Assembly: GCA_036374795.1 (NCBI GenBank) | Contig: DASUTC010000197.1 | Location: forward strand, 1 to 46,632 | Source: Herpetosiphonaceae bacterium | GTDB taxonomy: Bacteria; Chloroflexota; Chloroflexia; Chloroflexales; Kallotenuaceae | Reading direction: 5' to 3' | Length of the DNA: 46,632 nt | In this document: positions 8,530 through 16,415 of the stretch, piece after piece | How positions within the stretch are numbered: the stretch's first letter is position 1 | How the letters are laid out: each line of letters opens with the position of its first letter | Program-made: the position numbers and the translations under genes | The notes under the pieces: model-generated | What the model was told of the DNA's origin: nothing | Databases searched by the model: none | The model's input: only the letters and a program-made list of their open reading frames with translations

Positions 8530-8605
8530 GCCAACATAGCTCAGCTGGTAGAGCAGCTGTTTCGTAAACAGCAGGTCGTGGGTTCGAGTCCCACTGTTGG
8601 CTCCA
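8530..8605 (+). tRNA. tRNA-Thr(CGT)
   Basis: A 76-nt cloverleaf with a 7-bp acceptor stem GCCAACA (8530-8536)/TGTTGGC (8595-8601), D arm GCTC..GAGC, anticodon arm GCTGT-TTCGTAA-ACAGC giving anticodon CGT (reads ACG, Thr), a T arm containing GGTTCGAGTCC, discriminator T and encoded CCA. The single-gene unit has its own promoter and terminator. Confidence 0.95.
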
Positions 8606-8607
8606 GT

Positions 8608-8643
8608 AACCTCTCGGTTCACTTCTGAATCGAGAGGTTTTTG
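8608..8643 (+). terminator. Terminator of tRNA-Thr
   Basis: AACCTCTCG (8608-8616) pairs with CGAGAGGTT (8631-8639), followed by a T-rich run (TTTTTGTTTT). Confidence 0.9.
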
Positions 8644-8718
8644 TTTTGGATGCCGCGCCATGACAACCTGTATCCGAATCATGCTATGCAGCTAAGCCTT
8701 CAATCCGAGAAGCTGGGG

Positions 8719-8724
8719 TATAAT
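8719..8724 (+). promoter_or_regulatory. -10 box for a leaderless transcript
   Basis: TATAAT lies six bases before the ATG at 8731, which places the transcription start at or next to the start codon. There is no Shine-Dalgarno sequence. No clear -35 box is seen. Confidence 0.6.
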
Positions 8725-8730
8725 GCCGCT

Positions 8731-9990
8731 ATGAGACGCCTCACCCTGCTCCTGCGCTGCGTGTTTCTGGCGGCTCTTTGCCTGCTTCCGGCCTGTGCAG
8801 CTACAACCGCGCAGCGGCAGCCGGTGGCTTCGCCGGACCCTGCGGTGCAGCAGCCGACGTCTGTTGTCCGCCTGACGCTCTGGCATAGCTGGTCGGGGGC
8901 AAAGCTCGACGCGCTCAACAATCTTGCCCGCAGCTACGAGCAGGCCCATCCCGATGTGCGCATCAGCCTCCAAGCGCAGCCCGCCACAGATATTATCCGC
9001 GCCTACAGCCTGAGCGTCGCCGATGGATCAGCGCCGCAGATCGTGCTGCTCATGGGGCGGTATGTGGGCGAGCTGGCGGAGCGCCAGTATATCGCGCCGC
9101 TCGACGATGCGCTGAGCGCCGACGCGCTGGGCGACCTCCTGCCCCAGGCGCTCGACGGCACGCGCTTCGACGACCAACTGTATGGCCTGCCGATCAGCTT
9201 TGATACGCTGGCGCTGTTCTACGATCGGCGTCAGACCGACGCGCCGCCCACGACGTTCGAGCAGGTGCTTGATCTCAATGCGTCGCGGCGCGACCAACCG
9301 GCGGAGCAGCGACCGCTGAGCCTGGGCTACTACCTCTCACTGGAAACAACCTTGCCGTATCTCAATGTGTTCGGCGGCGCGCTGCTCGACGATCAGCGCC
9401 AGCCGGCCTTTGCCTCGCAGAGCAGGGAGGCCACGCTGCGCTGGCTGGAGTGGCTGAAGAGCTTGCAGGCGAACGAGCAGGTGATCGCGTCGCCGGACTT
9501 CAGCGCCGTCGATGCGGTGATGCAGCAGGGCCGTGTCCTGAGCGCGATCGACTGGCTGCGCCGCCGCTCGAACTACGCGCAGGTCTGGGGCGCGGACAGT
9601 GTGGGGATCGCGCCGCTGCCGGGCCTTACGCCTGAGGCGGCTCCCAAAGCGCTGGTGCTGTCGGAGGCGCTGTGCATCAACACGGTGATCTCGGCGGAGC
9701 AGCGGGCAGCCGCACAAGATTTTCTACGCTACATGGTCGAGCGCTCATCGCAGGAGATCCTCTGGAGCCGTGGTCAGGTCTTGCCGGTTCATCGGCAGGT
9801 GGCCGTCGATGATGCGATGCAGCCAGTCATGGCTGCCGCTGGCGAGGCCCAGCCCTTGATGAGCGACATAACCGCCGCGAACCTCTGGCGACCGCTTAAC
9901 GATATGCTGCGGAGCGTGATGTCAAACGCGGCGACGCCCGGCGAAGCGATCGCTACGGCGGGCGCGGCGCTCCAAAAACCAACCCCCTAG
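8731..9990 (+). CDS. ABC-transporter extracellular solute-binding lipoprotein, sugar type
   Basis: A 419-aa secreted, lipid-anchored binding protein. The frame is open from 8641, but ATG 8731 gives a proper signal peptide: MRR, a hydrophobic core, then the lipobox LPAC with Cys22 as the lipidation site. The mature protein begins with an Ala/Gln/Pro linker, then VVRLTLWHSWSGAKLDALNNL, the usual entry to the SBP_bac_1 (family 1, MalE-like) fold, followed by YEQAHPDVRI, LLMGRYVGELAERQYIAPLDD and GLPISFDTLALFYDR. It probably binds an oligosaccharide or glycerol-phosphate-type ligand for an ABC importer; no permease or ATPase gene is adjacent, so the ligand is unknown. The start codon is directly behind a TATAAT box, which suggests leaderless translation. 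Confidence 0.88.
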   Translation: MRRLTLLLRCVFLAALCLLPACAATTAQRQPVASPDPAVQQPTSVVRLTLWHSWSGAKLDALNNLARSYEQAHPDVRISLQAQPATDIIRAYSLSVADGSAPQIVLLMGRYVGELAERQYIAPLDDALSADALGDLLPQALDGTRFDDQLYGLPISFDTLALFYDRRQTDAPPTTFEQVLDLNASRRDQPAEQRPLSLGYYLSLETTLPYLNVFGGALLDDQRQPAFASQSREATLRWLEWLKSLQANEQVIASPDFSAVDAVMQQGRVLSAIDWLRRRSNYAQVWGADSVGIAPLPGLTPEAAPKALVLSEALCINTVISAEQRAAAQDFLRYMVERSSQEILWSRGQVLPVHRQVAVDDAMQPVMAAAGEAQPLMSDITAANLWRPLNDMLRSVMSNAATPGEAIATAGAALQKPTP

Positions 9991-10066
9991 TTCGGACTTC
10001 GAGCGTCCTATGCCCCGCGTGGCAGGTGGGGATCATACGACAGGACCGCAGACGCCTGTAGGATAG

Positions 10067-10096
10067 TTGTTGGCCCCCAAGGGCTTATAGTACAAT
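10067..10096 (+). promoter_or_regulatory. Promoter for the Roadblock gene
   Basis: TTGTTG (10067-10072), 18-nt spacer, TACAAT (10091-10096). Transcription from here would make a leader of about 255 nt. The gap 9991-10356 otherwise holds only this promoter and the hairpin at 10206; no open frame in it looks coding. Confidence 0.55.
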
Positions 10097-10205
10097 CCTG
10101 TTCAGCAAGAACCGCTGCAATTGCCTGGTTCCTTCAGTAACAGGATGTACGTGGTCGGGCTGCCACATGCTAGATGCAGGAGTCTGTGGCAGCAAGGATT
10201 CAGAA

Positions 10206-10242
10206 GTGTGTCGGTCTGTGCGTTCAGCGTGGACCGACACAC
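10206..10242 (+). promoter_or_regulatory. Leader hairpin upstream of the Roadblock gene
   Basis: GTGTGTCGGTC (10206-10216) and GACCGACACAC (10232-10242) form 11 perfect pairs around a 15-nt loop, followed by an A6 run. It sits midway in the long 5' leader and lacks a T tract, so it is a candidate cis-regulatory structure rather than a terminator. Confidence 0.55.
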
Positions 10243-10356
10243 AAAAAATCTGCGCTACCGCTCTGCCGAAGGCCCGGTAAAGCCACCGCGTAACTGCTGT
10301 CAATCTGCCTTTCCCCAATGCGAGTACACCGGCCAGGAGCCGATACGGAGGAGTAC

Positions 10357-10725
10357 ATGGCTACACGAACCGATGAGATGGTCCGGCATCTCAAAGCGCT
10401 ACAGATGAATACACCTGATATTGAAGCCTCGGCGGTCGTGAGCGTCGACGGTCTGATTATGGCATCGGCCTTGCCGGCGGATGTGGAGGAAGATCGCGTA
10501 TCGGCGATGAGCGCGGCGATGCTATCGCTGGGCGAGCGAATCTCAGGCGAGTTGGGTCGCGGTACACTCGATCAGGTCTTCGTGCGTGGTGAAGAAGGCT
10601 ATGTGATCTTGATGGCGATCGGGCAGGATGCCGTGTTGACGGCGCTGGCGCATAGCCGCGCGAAGCTGGGCATGGTCTTTCTGGATATGAAGCGTACGGC
10701 GCAGGAGCTCTCGCGCTTCGTCTGA
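10357..10725 (+). CDS. Roadblock/LC7-domain protein
   Basis: A 122-aa single-domain protein. The ATG at 10357 has CGGAGGAG five bases upstream; the upstream in-frame extension is rejected. The sequence DIEASAVVSVDGLIMASALP, then DRVSAMSAAMLSLGERISGELGRG and VFVRGEEGYVILMAIGQDAVLTAL matches the alternating beta-alpha layout of bacterial Roadblock/LC7 (MglB-like) proteins, which usually act as homodimeric partners or activators of small Ras-like GTPases in polarity, motility or signalling. No MglA-type GTPase gene is in the window, so the partner must be elsewhere. The long structured leader suggests post-transcriptional control. Confidence 0.88.
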   Translation: MATRTDEMVRHLKALQMNTPDIEASAVVSVDGLIMASALPADVEEDRVSAMSAAMLSLGERISGELGRGTLDQVFVRGEEGYVILMAIGQDAVLTALAHSRAKLGMVFLDMKRTAQELSRFV

Positions 10726-10834
10726 GATACCAGCGCGCCGTCGGGCCGGGGGTGTAGGGTGTTTCCCACATATTCCCCTGTCTTTCCCGACATGGTTCGT
10801 CGATCGTGCGCGAGCAAGAGCAAACGCTAACAGA

Positions 10835-10861
10835 TAGGGCACCCCAGCTTGGGGTGCCCTA
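10835..10861. terminator. Bidirectional terminator between convergent genes
   Basis: TAGGGCACCCCA (10835-10846), 3-nt loop, TGGGGTGCCCTA (10850-10861): twelve perfect pairs. It stands between the Roadblock gene (+) and the SIMPL gene (-). Confidence 0.75.
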
Positions 10862-10908
10862 TGGTCGTTTCCTTGCCGTCAGCCTGGACGGTGTGGAGGA
10901 TGGGAGGA

Positions 10909-11652
10909 TTACCTCAGCTCATAGGTGATCTGGACCTGCGCGTTGATCGTCTGCTCGCCAGACTGGATCGGGACCGCTGCGGCATCGGCAGCCATCGCGG
11001 AGCGCTCCGCCATTGGGTAGACCGGCGGCGGTGTCGCGCCGATGTTCTCGGTGATGCTAAGCACCTGTCCAAGGTTGGCGCTGGTCGCCTGCGCCATCGC
11101 CTCGGCCCGCGCCCGCGCATCTTTGATCGCGGCGTCGCGCGCCTGCTGCTCGACGGCGCTCGGCTGATCGATGGTGAACGCGATGCCCATCACGCTATTC
11201 GCCCCGGCATCTACAACCTTGTCGAGCAGCTCGCCGGTCTGGCTGATGTTGCGAATGGTGACGGTGACGGTGTTGCTGACCTGATAGCCCAGCACATCGC
11301 GGCCTTTGTCGTCGTAGCGGGGATAGATGCTGATGTTGCTGGTCTGGATGTCTTTTTCGGCGACGCCCAGCTCTTTGAGCTTGTCGATCAGCGCCTGCAT
11401 TTTGCCGTTATTGTCGGTGAGTGCCTGGCGGGCGGTTTCGGCCTCGGTTTGAACGCCAAGCTGGACGCTGGCTTTGTCGGGAGTGGCCTTGGCCTCGCCC
11501 TTGCCAACGACGGTGATCTGCCGTACCGGGGAAGTGCTGGTAGCCGCCACGATCGATTGGGGGCGGCTCCACACCGCGACGAGTGCGCCAATCACAACGG
11601 CGAGCATCGCAAGCGCAAACGCGGCGACAAGTGTCGATAAGCGCATATTCAT
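10909..11652 (-). CDS. SIMPL-domain (DUF541) secreted or membrane-anchored protein
   Basis: A 247-aa protein. The N-terminal segment MRLSTLVAAFALAMLAVVIG is a signal anchor, followed by the SIMPL domain starting RQITVVGKGEAKATPDKASV and containing ELGVAEKDIQTSNISIYPRYD, which is the conserved DUF541 core (YggE/BP26 family). Members form large ring oligomers in the cell envelope, and some affect oxidative stress; the molecular role is unsettled. Two ATGs (11652 and 11646) follow GGAGG; the second has the better spacing (10 nt rather than 4). The gene is divergent from the next small gene and convergent with the Roadblock gene. Confidence 0.88.
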   Translation of the reverse strand: MNMRLSTLVAAFALAMLAVVIGALVAVWSRPQSIVAATSTSPVRQITVVGKGEAKATPDKASVQLGVQTEAETARQALTDNNGKMQALIDKLKELGVAEKDIQTSNISIYPRYDDKGRDVLGYQVSNTVTVTIRNISQTGELLDKVVDAGANSVMGIAFTIDQPSAVEQQARDAAIKDARARAEAMAQATSANLGQVLSITENIGATPPPVYPMAERSAMAADAAAVPIQSGEQTINAQVQITYELR

Positions 11653-11824
11653 GATTCCTCCATTAATCTGTTCGTGTGGGTGTTATTCCTTAGACGTCAC
11701 GATCTGACAGAAAGTTCCTGCTGGTCTTCATCTTGCTACCCCGCGCGATAGCTCTATAGCTGGAGTCCAATCCTGTCGGCTGCGGTTGTGCGAGGAGCGA
11801 GCGGTGTTTTGAATGGAGGCTGGT

Positions 11825-12124
11825 ATGTGCTTAACTCGCGGTGGCTGCGAGAATGTATTTGATAATCATGGCGATCCGCGCAATATCACCATGGAGGCGC
11901 TCCAGAATGCGGCCAATTCCGCCAGCATCACGGTGCCCGAAGCGCTGGCGAATATCCAGAGAAGCGTCAGCCAGGCGCTGCGCGGGATGACCGATTGGAC
12001 AGGTGATCAGCAGGCAGGCGCGTCGCTTGTCCTCGATAATTATGCCGAAAAATACGCGGAAGGGCCGCAGCTTAGCTCGGCACCGCCGCCACCCTCGCCG
12101 AATGAAAAAAGTCCGGGCAGCTAA
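11825..12124 (+). CDS. Small hypothetical protein
   Basis: A 99-aa unrecognised protein. ATG 11825 is preceded by GGAGG (11815-11819) at a 5-nt distance, which is the main evidence that it is real. The N-terminus MCLTRGGCENVFDNHGDPRN carries two cysteines; the middle (MEALQNAANSASITVPEALANIQ) is predicted helical; the C-terminus is a Pro/Ser-rich tail (SSAPPPPSPNEKSPGS). There is no signal peptide. It is transcribed away from the SIMPL gene, with a shared 170-nt upstream region. Confidence 0.5.
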   Translation: MCLTRGGCENVFDNHGDPRNITMEALQNAANSASITVPEALANIQRSVSQALRGMTDWTGDQQAGASLVLDNYAEKYAEGPQLSSAPPPPSPNEKSPGS

Positions 12125-12262
12125 ACAGGCAGATGCTCGCCGCTCGCGCGCCACGGGCCAGGAGCATGGCGACTCGCCTGGTGAATCCCTACTCATGCAG
12201 GAGCTTACAGGCTGCGCTGAGCGGCAATCGAGCGGTGCCGCGAACCGACGATCGCGCCTCGT

Positions 12263-12291
12263 TTGCCTTTCCGTTCACCATAACCTATAAT
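12263..12291 (+). promoter_or_regulatory. Promoter of the 12.4-15.4 kb cassette
   Basis: TTGCCT (12263-12268), 17-nt spacer, TATAAT (12286-12291); start predicted near 12298. The 338-nt gap 12125-12462 contains this promoter and the hairpin at 12305 and no other supported feature. Confidence 0.6.
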
Positions 12292-12304
12292 TATGTCGTA
12301 GCAG

Positions 12305-12352
12305 AGCGCAAAGAAGAGCAGCACGCTGGTGCGCGCTGTTGTCCTTTGCGCT
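12305..12352 (+). repeat. Intergenic-family hairpin, copy 5, at the 5' end of the cassette mRNA
   Basis: The left arm starts AGCGCAAAGAAGAGCAGC (12305-12326) and pairs with 12331-12352 at 18 of 22 positions, with loop TGGT. The outer nine pairs (AGCGCAAAG/CTTTGCGCT) are perfect. It begins a few bases after the predicted transcription start, so it may cap the transcript or act as an attenuator. Its AAAGAAGAGCA composition places it in the same family as the other tracts. Confidence 0.65.
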
Positions 12353-12462
12353 TTGCAGCGTTAGAAATAGACGTCTTGTGATAGTGGCGTGATGGTGTGG
12401 AGACACATTCCATCAGCGTCAGGTATCATCTTGATAATTGGGCAGAGGAGCGAAAGTGCGTT

Positions 12463-12615
12463 ATGGATGCTCGTAATGTTCGCGTCGGCGAAACGGGACT
12501 TGAACAGTTGATCCAATGGCTGCGGCAGACGGGGAAGCCCCAAAGCCTGGAGGCGCTGACAGAGCGCTATGTCGCAATTCTAAAAGAGCTCGTCCTTCCT
12601 GAGGAGGTGGCTTAA
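12463..12615 (+). CDS. 50-aa hypothetical protein, translationally coupled to the next gene
   Basis: Predicted from ATG 12463 with GAGGAG about 12 nt upstream. The sequence MDARNVRVGETGLEQLIQWL, then RQTGKPQSLEALTERYVAIL, reads as a compact three-helix protein and resembles the N-terminal helix-turn-helix part of HARE-HTH-like domains. Its TAA overlaps the ATG of the 610-aa gene by one base (TAATG), so the two are almost certainly translated together and may form a complex. No known family could be named. Confidence 0.65.
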   Translation: MDARNVRVGETGLEQLIQWLRQTGKPQSLEALTERYVAILKELVLPEEVA

Positions 12616-14447
12616 TGGCCTTGGCGACGCAGCTTCAATTTGCTGGAAGCGCTGAGGAGCAGGCGCTTGCTCGCCGGATTTTTGAGATTATGGCCGGCCA
12701 GGGATCATTGAATTCGCGCGATGCGCTGATTCGCCAATCGCTCGACAATCTCGCCGCTTTTTTTGCCGAACAAGATAACTCTACACCTGACCAGATATTG
12801 CCACAGCTTGCGGCGGCGATCACCGCGAACCCGGCGATCTTTGCGCGCGAAGAGCGTAACGATACTGTTTTTATTGTCACCTCGCGGCGTGGCGTTTCCA
12901 GCGAGCGGCCCGCCGATAAGCGCCATACGTTCGCACAGCGCTTGTACGAGCCGGTGCGGCCACTGCCGGTCGAAGATATTAACAACATTGTCACCACGGT
13001 CCGCCCGCCCCTGACCACCGTCGAGCCGGTGCAGATCTCGAACTACTGGCGCGCGCTGGCGGGCCAGACGAGTGGCGACGAGCAGCTCGTCGTTCCGTCG
13101 GTCGAGGAGCCAGCGGAAGTGCGGGAGTCAGCGTCGGTCGAGGCCACGGCGGAAGCGCCGGTCGAGGCCACGCCGGTTGAGGCCGCGCCGCCTCCGGTCA
13201 GGCGGCCCGCCCTGCCGAACACCGCGATCACCCTGAGCGACGGCACGGCGGTCGATCTGAAGGAATCGATCGAGACGCTGATGGCCCAGTTCGGCGAGGC
13301 GCTTCAGGCCGAGGTCGCGGCGGCGTTCTCCGAAGATCCGCTGCGCCGCGTCGTCTCCTTCGGCACAACCTATTACGTATCGGATGCGCTGCCCAACTTC
13401 GGCAAGAACGACCTGCGCCGTATCCGCGACTACATCGTCGAGCAGGGCGAGCCTGTCAGCGATGTTGCGGTGCTCAGCGACGTGTATCGGGAGCGGCCCG
13501 GCACAAACTCGTTCGAGGTCTTCCGCTTTGGCCTGAACTACCGTCTGAGCCGCGAGAAGGACTTTGAGTTCGTCGGCACCGGCGGCCAGCATCTATGGTC
13601 GGCGAAGGGCCTGCCCGCGATTGGCTCGAAGCGCGTCAAAGCGAGCGACCTGGGCCAGTTCTACGCCTACGAGGTCGACGGCTACGACGACACCGAGGCG
13701 GTGACAGGCGGATCGGTCAGCCACTATCTGAGCGTCTTCGAGTGGGAGTACGGCGTGCTGGCGCTCAACCACGCCTTTGCATCGCTGATGCCGAAGCCGC
13801 TGCTGCACGAGCAGCGCACCGCCACGCTGCGCATCGAAGCGCCGCAGCACTACTCGACCTATATCGCGGAGGTGCGCTTCCCGACGCCCAATCGTGGCGG
13901 CTGGATCTGGGGCCTTGAAGATTTCTTCCACGAGTATCTGGTGCCGGGCACGCTGCTGACGCTGACGGCGACCGAAGATCCGACCAGCTTTACCGTCGCG
14001 TACGAAGAGATCGGCGGGGTGGAAGAGAAGCTGCTGCACTTCGAGGAAAAGCGCAACCGCTTCGTCTTCTTGCCGGTGACGTACTACGCGGCGGTCGACG
14101 AGGATCTGCTGCCGAGCCAGCGCCGCTACAACAAGCTGCGCAACATCAAGCCGCTGCCGATGAACGACCGCAAGAAAGCCGATCTGGTGATCGAGCATGT
14201 CTTCGAGGCTGTCGGCGAGCAGCTTGGCTCGAAGGAAGAGCCGATGTACTGGATTCAGTTCAACGAGCTGCATCTGGCCGTCAACGTGCTGCGTCCGATG
14301 TCGCGGGCCTATCTTGAGCACCTGCTGGGCGAGAATCCGGCCTACTATGCCGACGAGGCTACGGTGGGCGCGTACTACTACAAGCCCGCGCCGGTTGCGG
14401 TTACGGTGGATGACGAAGCAGACGAGGAAGAACCAGACGACGAGTAG
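12615..14447 (+). CDS. 610-aa hypothetical protein with winged-helix-like segments
   Basis: A soluble, acidic protein with no recognised enzyme motif. Residues 10-95 (EEQALARRIFEIMAGQGSLN then a beta hairpin TVFIVTSRRG) and residues about 240-335 (FGKNDLRRIRDYIVEQGEPV, then SDVAVLSDVYRERPG and FVGTGGQHLWS) each look like helix-turn-helix plus wing modules of the HARE-HTH/RpoE-delta type. Between them is a low-complexity Glu/Ala/Val/Pro linker (about 155-195). The C-terminal 230 residues form a beta-rich domain with RFPTPNRGGWIWGLEDFFHE and GTLLTLTATEDPTSFTVAYE. The tail is very acidic (DDEADEEEPDDE). Those features would fit a nucleic-acid or transcription-associated scaffold, but this is inference. 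It is coupled to the 50-aa gene upstream, and a HEAT-repeat gene follows. Confidence 0.75.
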   Translation: MALATQLQFAGSAEEQALARRIFEIMAGQGSLNSRDALIRQSLDNLAAFFAEQDNSTPDQILPQLAAAITANPAIFAREERNDTVFIVTSRRGVSSERPADKRHTFAQRLYEPVRPLPVEDINNIVTTVRPPLTTVEPVQISNYWRALAGQTSGDEQLVVPSVEEPAEVRESASVEATAEAPVEATPVEAAPPPVRRPALPNTAITLSDGTAVDLKESIETLMAQFGEALQAEVAAAFSEDPLRRVVSFGTTYYVSDALPNFGKNDLRRIRDYIVEQGEPVSDVAVLSDVYRERPGTNSFEVFRFGLNYRLSREKDFEFVGTGGQHLWSAKGLPAIGSKRVKASDLGQFYAYEVDGYDDTEAVTGGSVSHYLSVFEWEYGVLALNHAFASLMPKPLLHEQRTATLRIEAPQHYSTYIAEVRFPTPNRGGWIWGLEDFFHEYLVPGTLLTLTATEDPTSFTVAYEEIGGVEEKLLHFEEKRNRFVFLPVTYYAAVDEDLLPSQRRYNKLRNIKPLPMNDRKKADLVIEHVFEAVGEQLGSKEEPMYWIQFNELHLAVNVLRPMSRAYLEHLLGENPAYYADEATVGAYYYKPAPVAVTVDDEADEEEPDDE

Positions 14448-14459
14448 GCGTGATCTGAG

Positions 14460-14499
14460 GGTCCAAAGGCCAGACGTGCATGCGCTGGACCTTTGGACC
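14460..14499 (+). repeat. Hairpin between cassette genes, repeat-family copy 6
   Basis: GGTCCAAAGGCCAG (14460-14473) pairs with CTGG-A-CCTTTGGACC (14485-14499): fourteen pairs with a single bulged A. There is no T tract, and a TACACT box at 14502-14507 follows. It may process or insulate the downstream HEAT-repeat message. Confidence 0.6.
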
Positions 14500-14515
14500 T
14501 TTACACTTTAAAGCT

Positions 14516-15439
14516 ATGGCAACGATTGCAACGACTCTCGCGCGGCTGGGCGATCCCCGCCGTCAACTGCAACATAAGGAGCTGCGGCAGCTCAGCGATA
14601 TTGGCCGCGACGCACAGCCCGACTTTCTGGTCGCCTGGCGTGGCATCGAACTGGCTCGCCGCCGCGAGATCGCCGCCGCGCTGGTCGCGCTGGCCGAGGA
14701 TAACGCCGAGTTCGATTTCCGCGATGTCTTCAGCACGCTCCTGTCCGACGCCGACGCCGAGGTGCGCGCTGCGGCGGTTGGTGGCCTGTGGGAGGACGAG
14801 CGTCTGAGCACGCTACGGCTGCTGCTGCCGATGCTGGCGGATGATCCCGACTCCGCCGTGCGGGCGGAGGTGGCGCTGGCGCTGGGCCGCTTTGCGTATC
14901 TGGCAAGTCTGGAAGAGCTGCCCGCCCGCGAAGCGGCGGCGGTGCGGCGCGCGCTGTTCGCCAGCGCGTCCAACCTCGATCAGCCCGACGAGGTGCGACG
15001 TAGGTCGATCGAAAGCCTGGGCTACTTCGAGGGCGATGACGTGACGGCGGTGATCGGGCAGGCGTACACCTCAGGGCGGCGCGCGCTGAAGGAGAGCGCG
15101 CTGGTGGCGATGGGCCATAGCCTTGATACGCGCTGGCTGTCGGTGTTCGAGGCAGAGCTGCAAAGCGCCGAGCCTGCGCTGCGCTACGAGGCGGCGCGTG
15201 CCAGCGGCGAGTTTGGCACAGAGGCCGAGGCGATGGTGCCGCGTCTGCTGCTGCTGGCGCAGGGTGACGATAGCGAAGTGGCGCAGGCGGCGATCTGGGC
15301 GCTGGGCCAGATCGGCGGCGAGGCCGCGCGGCGGCTGCTGCAACGGCTGACCGACAGCGACGATCCGATGATTCAGGAGGCGGCTGAAGAGGCGCTGGCC
15401 GAGCTGATGCTGGGCGATGATACGCTGGGCTTTTTCTAG
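14516..15439 (+). CDS. HEAT-repeat protein
   Basis: A 307-aa all-helical protein with about six HEAT/PBS-lyase-type repeats. Clear units are VFSTLLSDADAEVRAAAVGG, MLADDPDSAVRAEVALALGR, a region with DEVRRRSIESLGYFEGDD, then EPALRYEAARASGEFGTEAE, QGDDSEVAQAAIWALGQIGG and TDSDDPMIQEAAEEALAELM. Such arrays bind proteins and serve as scaffolds. The ATG at 14516 has no Shine-Dalgarno, and a TACACT box lies 8 nt upstream, so it may also be expressed from its own leaderless start. It follows the 610-aa gene by 68 nt and is read here as part of the same cassette. Confidence 0.85.
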   Translation: MATIATTLARLGDPRRQLQHKELRQLSDIGRDAQPDFLVAWRGIELARRREIAAALVALAEDNAEFDFRDVFSTLLSDADAEVRAAAVGGLWEDERLSTLRLLLPMLADDPDSAVRAEVALALGRFAYLASLEELPAREAAAVRRALFASASNLDQPDEVRRRSIESLGYFEGDDVTAVIGQAYTSGRRALKESALVAMGHSLDTRWLSVFEAELQSAEPALRYEAARASGEFGTEAEAMVPRLLLLAQGDDSEVAQAAIWALGQIGGEAARRLLQRLTDSDDPMIQEAAEEALAELMLGDDTLGFF

Positions 15440-15517
15440 GAAGGGCCGGGCGGCGAGCGCAGCGTAGGCCGGGGGTGGGGGTGGCCCCTACTATTGTCTC
15501 ACCCTTTGCTGCGGCAT

Positions 15518-15531
15518 TTGAACTTTGAACT
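15518..15531. repeat. Short fragment of the 7-nt intergenic repeat, copy 7
   Basis: TTGAACTTTGAACT immediately before the deacetylase start codon. It is only two units long and would not be noted alone, but it matches the other tracts. Confidence 0.4.
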
Positions 15532-15544
15532 CAATACAGAGACT

Positions 15545-16342
15545 ATGTTGATCGAATCGCTAACCGCCGCTCGTGGCTACGAGCATGTGTATATCGCGCC
15601 GCATCTTGACGATGCGGTGCTATCATGTGGCGGCAGGATCGCGCTCCAGGTCGACGGGGGCCAGCCCGTGCTGGTCGTCACGATCTGCGCCGGTCGTCCA
15701 GCAGCGAGCGCCGAACTCTCGCCATTCGCGCAGTATCTCCACTCGGCCTGGGCGCTCGGCGACGATCCGGTCGGGCTGCGTCGCGAAGAGGATCGGCGGG
15801 CGCTGGCGAGCCTGGGCTGCGCTGGCCTGCATCTCGGTGAGCTGGACGCGCCGTACCGCGTGGCGGACTATGGCGCGCGCGATGCGGTCTTTGGCACGCC
15901 GGTCACGGGCGATCCGCTGGCCGAGGCGCTAGAGCCGATCCTGACGCAGCTTCACGCACAGCAGCCACAGGCGCGGCTCTACATGCCGCTGGGCGTCGGC
16001 CAGCATGTCGATCATCAACTGGTCTGCGCCGCCGGTCTGATGCTCCACGAGCAGGGCGCTGATGTCGTCTGGTACGAAGACGCGCCCTATGCCGCCAGGC
16101 AGCCGCACGCGCTGACGGAGCGCCTAGCAGCGCTATCCGAGCAGTTCGTGCCTGAGGCGATCGCGATCGATGCGGCACTGGAGCGCAAGCTGGCGGCGAT
16201 CCGCGCCTACCGCTCACAGCTTGCCGAGCTGTTCGGCGCTGTGGGGATGGAGCAGGTGATGACCGCCTACGCCGCCACCGTGGGCGATGGGCAGCATAGA
16301 TTCGGCGAGCGGATCTGGCGACGCGAGCAGCCGCAGCGCTGA
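15545..16342 (+). CDS. PIG-L (LmbE-like) family deacetylase
   Basis: A 265-aa Zn-dependent N-deacetylase of the family that includes MshB, BshB and GlcNAc-PI deacetylase. The frame is open from 15494, but ATG 15545 gives the usual short lead. The metal and catalytic motif PHLDDAVLSCGG is at residues 19-30 (His20, Asp22, Asp23), and the second zinc histidine is in GQHVDHQLVCAAG. Residues after GLHLGELDAPYR are typical of the family loop. The substrate (a sugar-linked acetyl group in a thiol, glycolipid or wall precursor) is unknown. It heads a plus-strand group with FemAB, a ParB/SerK-like protein and MurE, which favours a cell-envelope role. Confidence 0.87.
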   Translation: MLIESLTAARGYEHVYIAPHLDDAVLSCGGRIALQVDGGQPVLVVTICAGRPAASAELSPFAQYLHSAWALGDDPVGLRREEDRRALASLGCAGLHLGELDAPYRVADYGARDAVFGTPVTGDPLAEALEPILTQLHAQQPQARLYMPLGVGQHVDHQLVCAAGLMLHEQGADVVWYEDAPYAARQPHALTERLAALSEQFVPEAIAIDAALERKLAAIRAYRSQLAELFGAVGMEQVMTAYAATVGDGQHRFGERIWRREQPQR

Positions 16343-16415
16343 TGCCAGGCGCTTTGCGCAGATGTGAAGCACGTGCGGCGAGTGGTGTACGCGCTGTACG
16401 ATTTGTAGAGTGACT

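Noticed and set aside
15440-15487. G-rich stretch resembling a G-quadruplex
   Set aside because: Only two strong G runs are close together; the other runs are separated by loops too long for a confident quadruplex.
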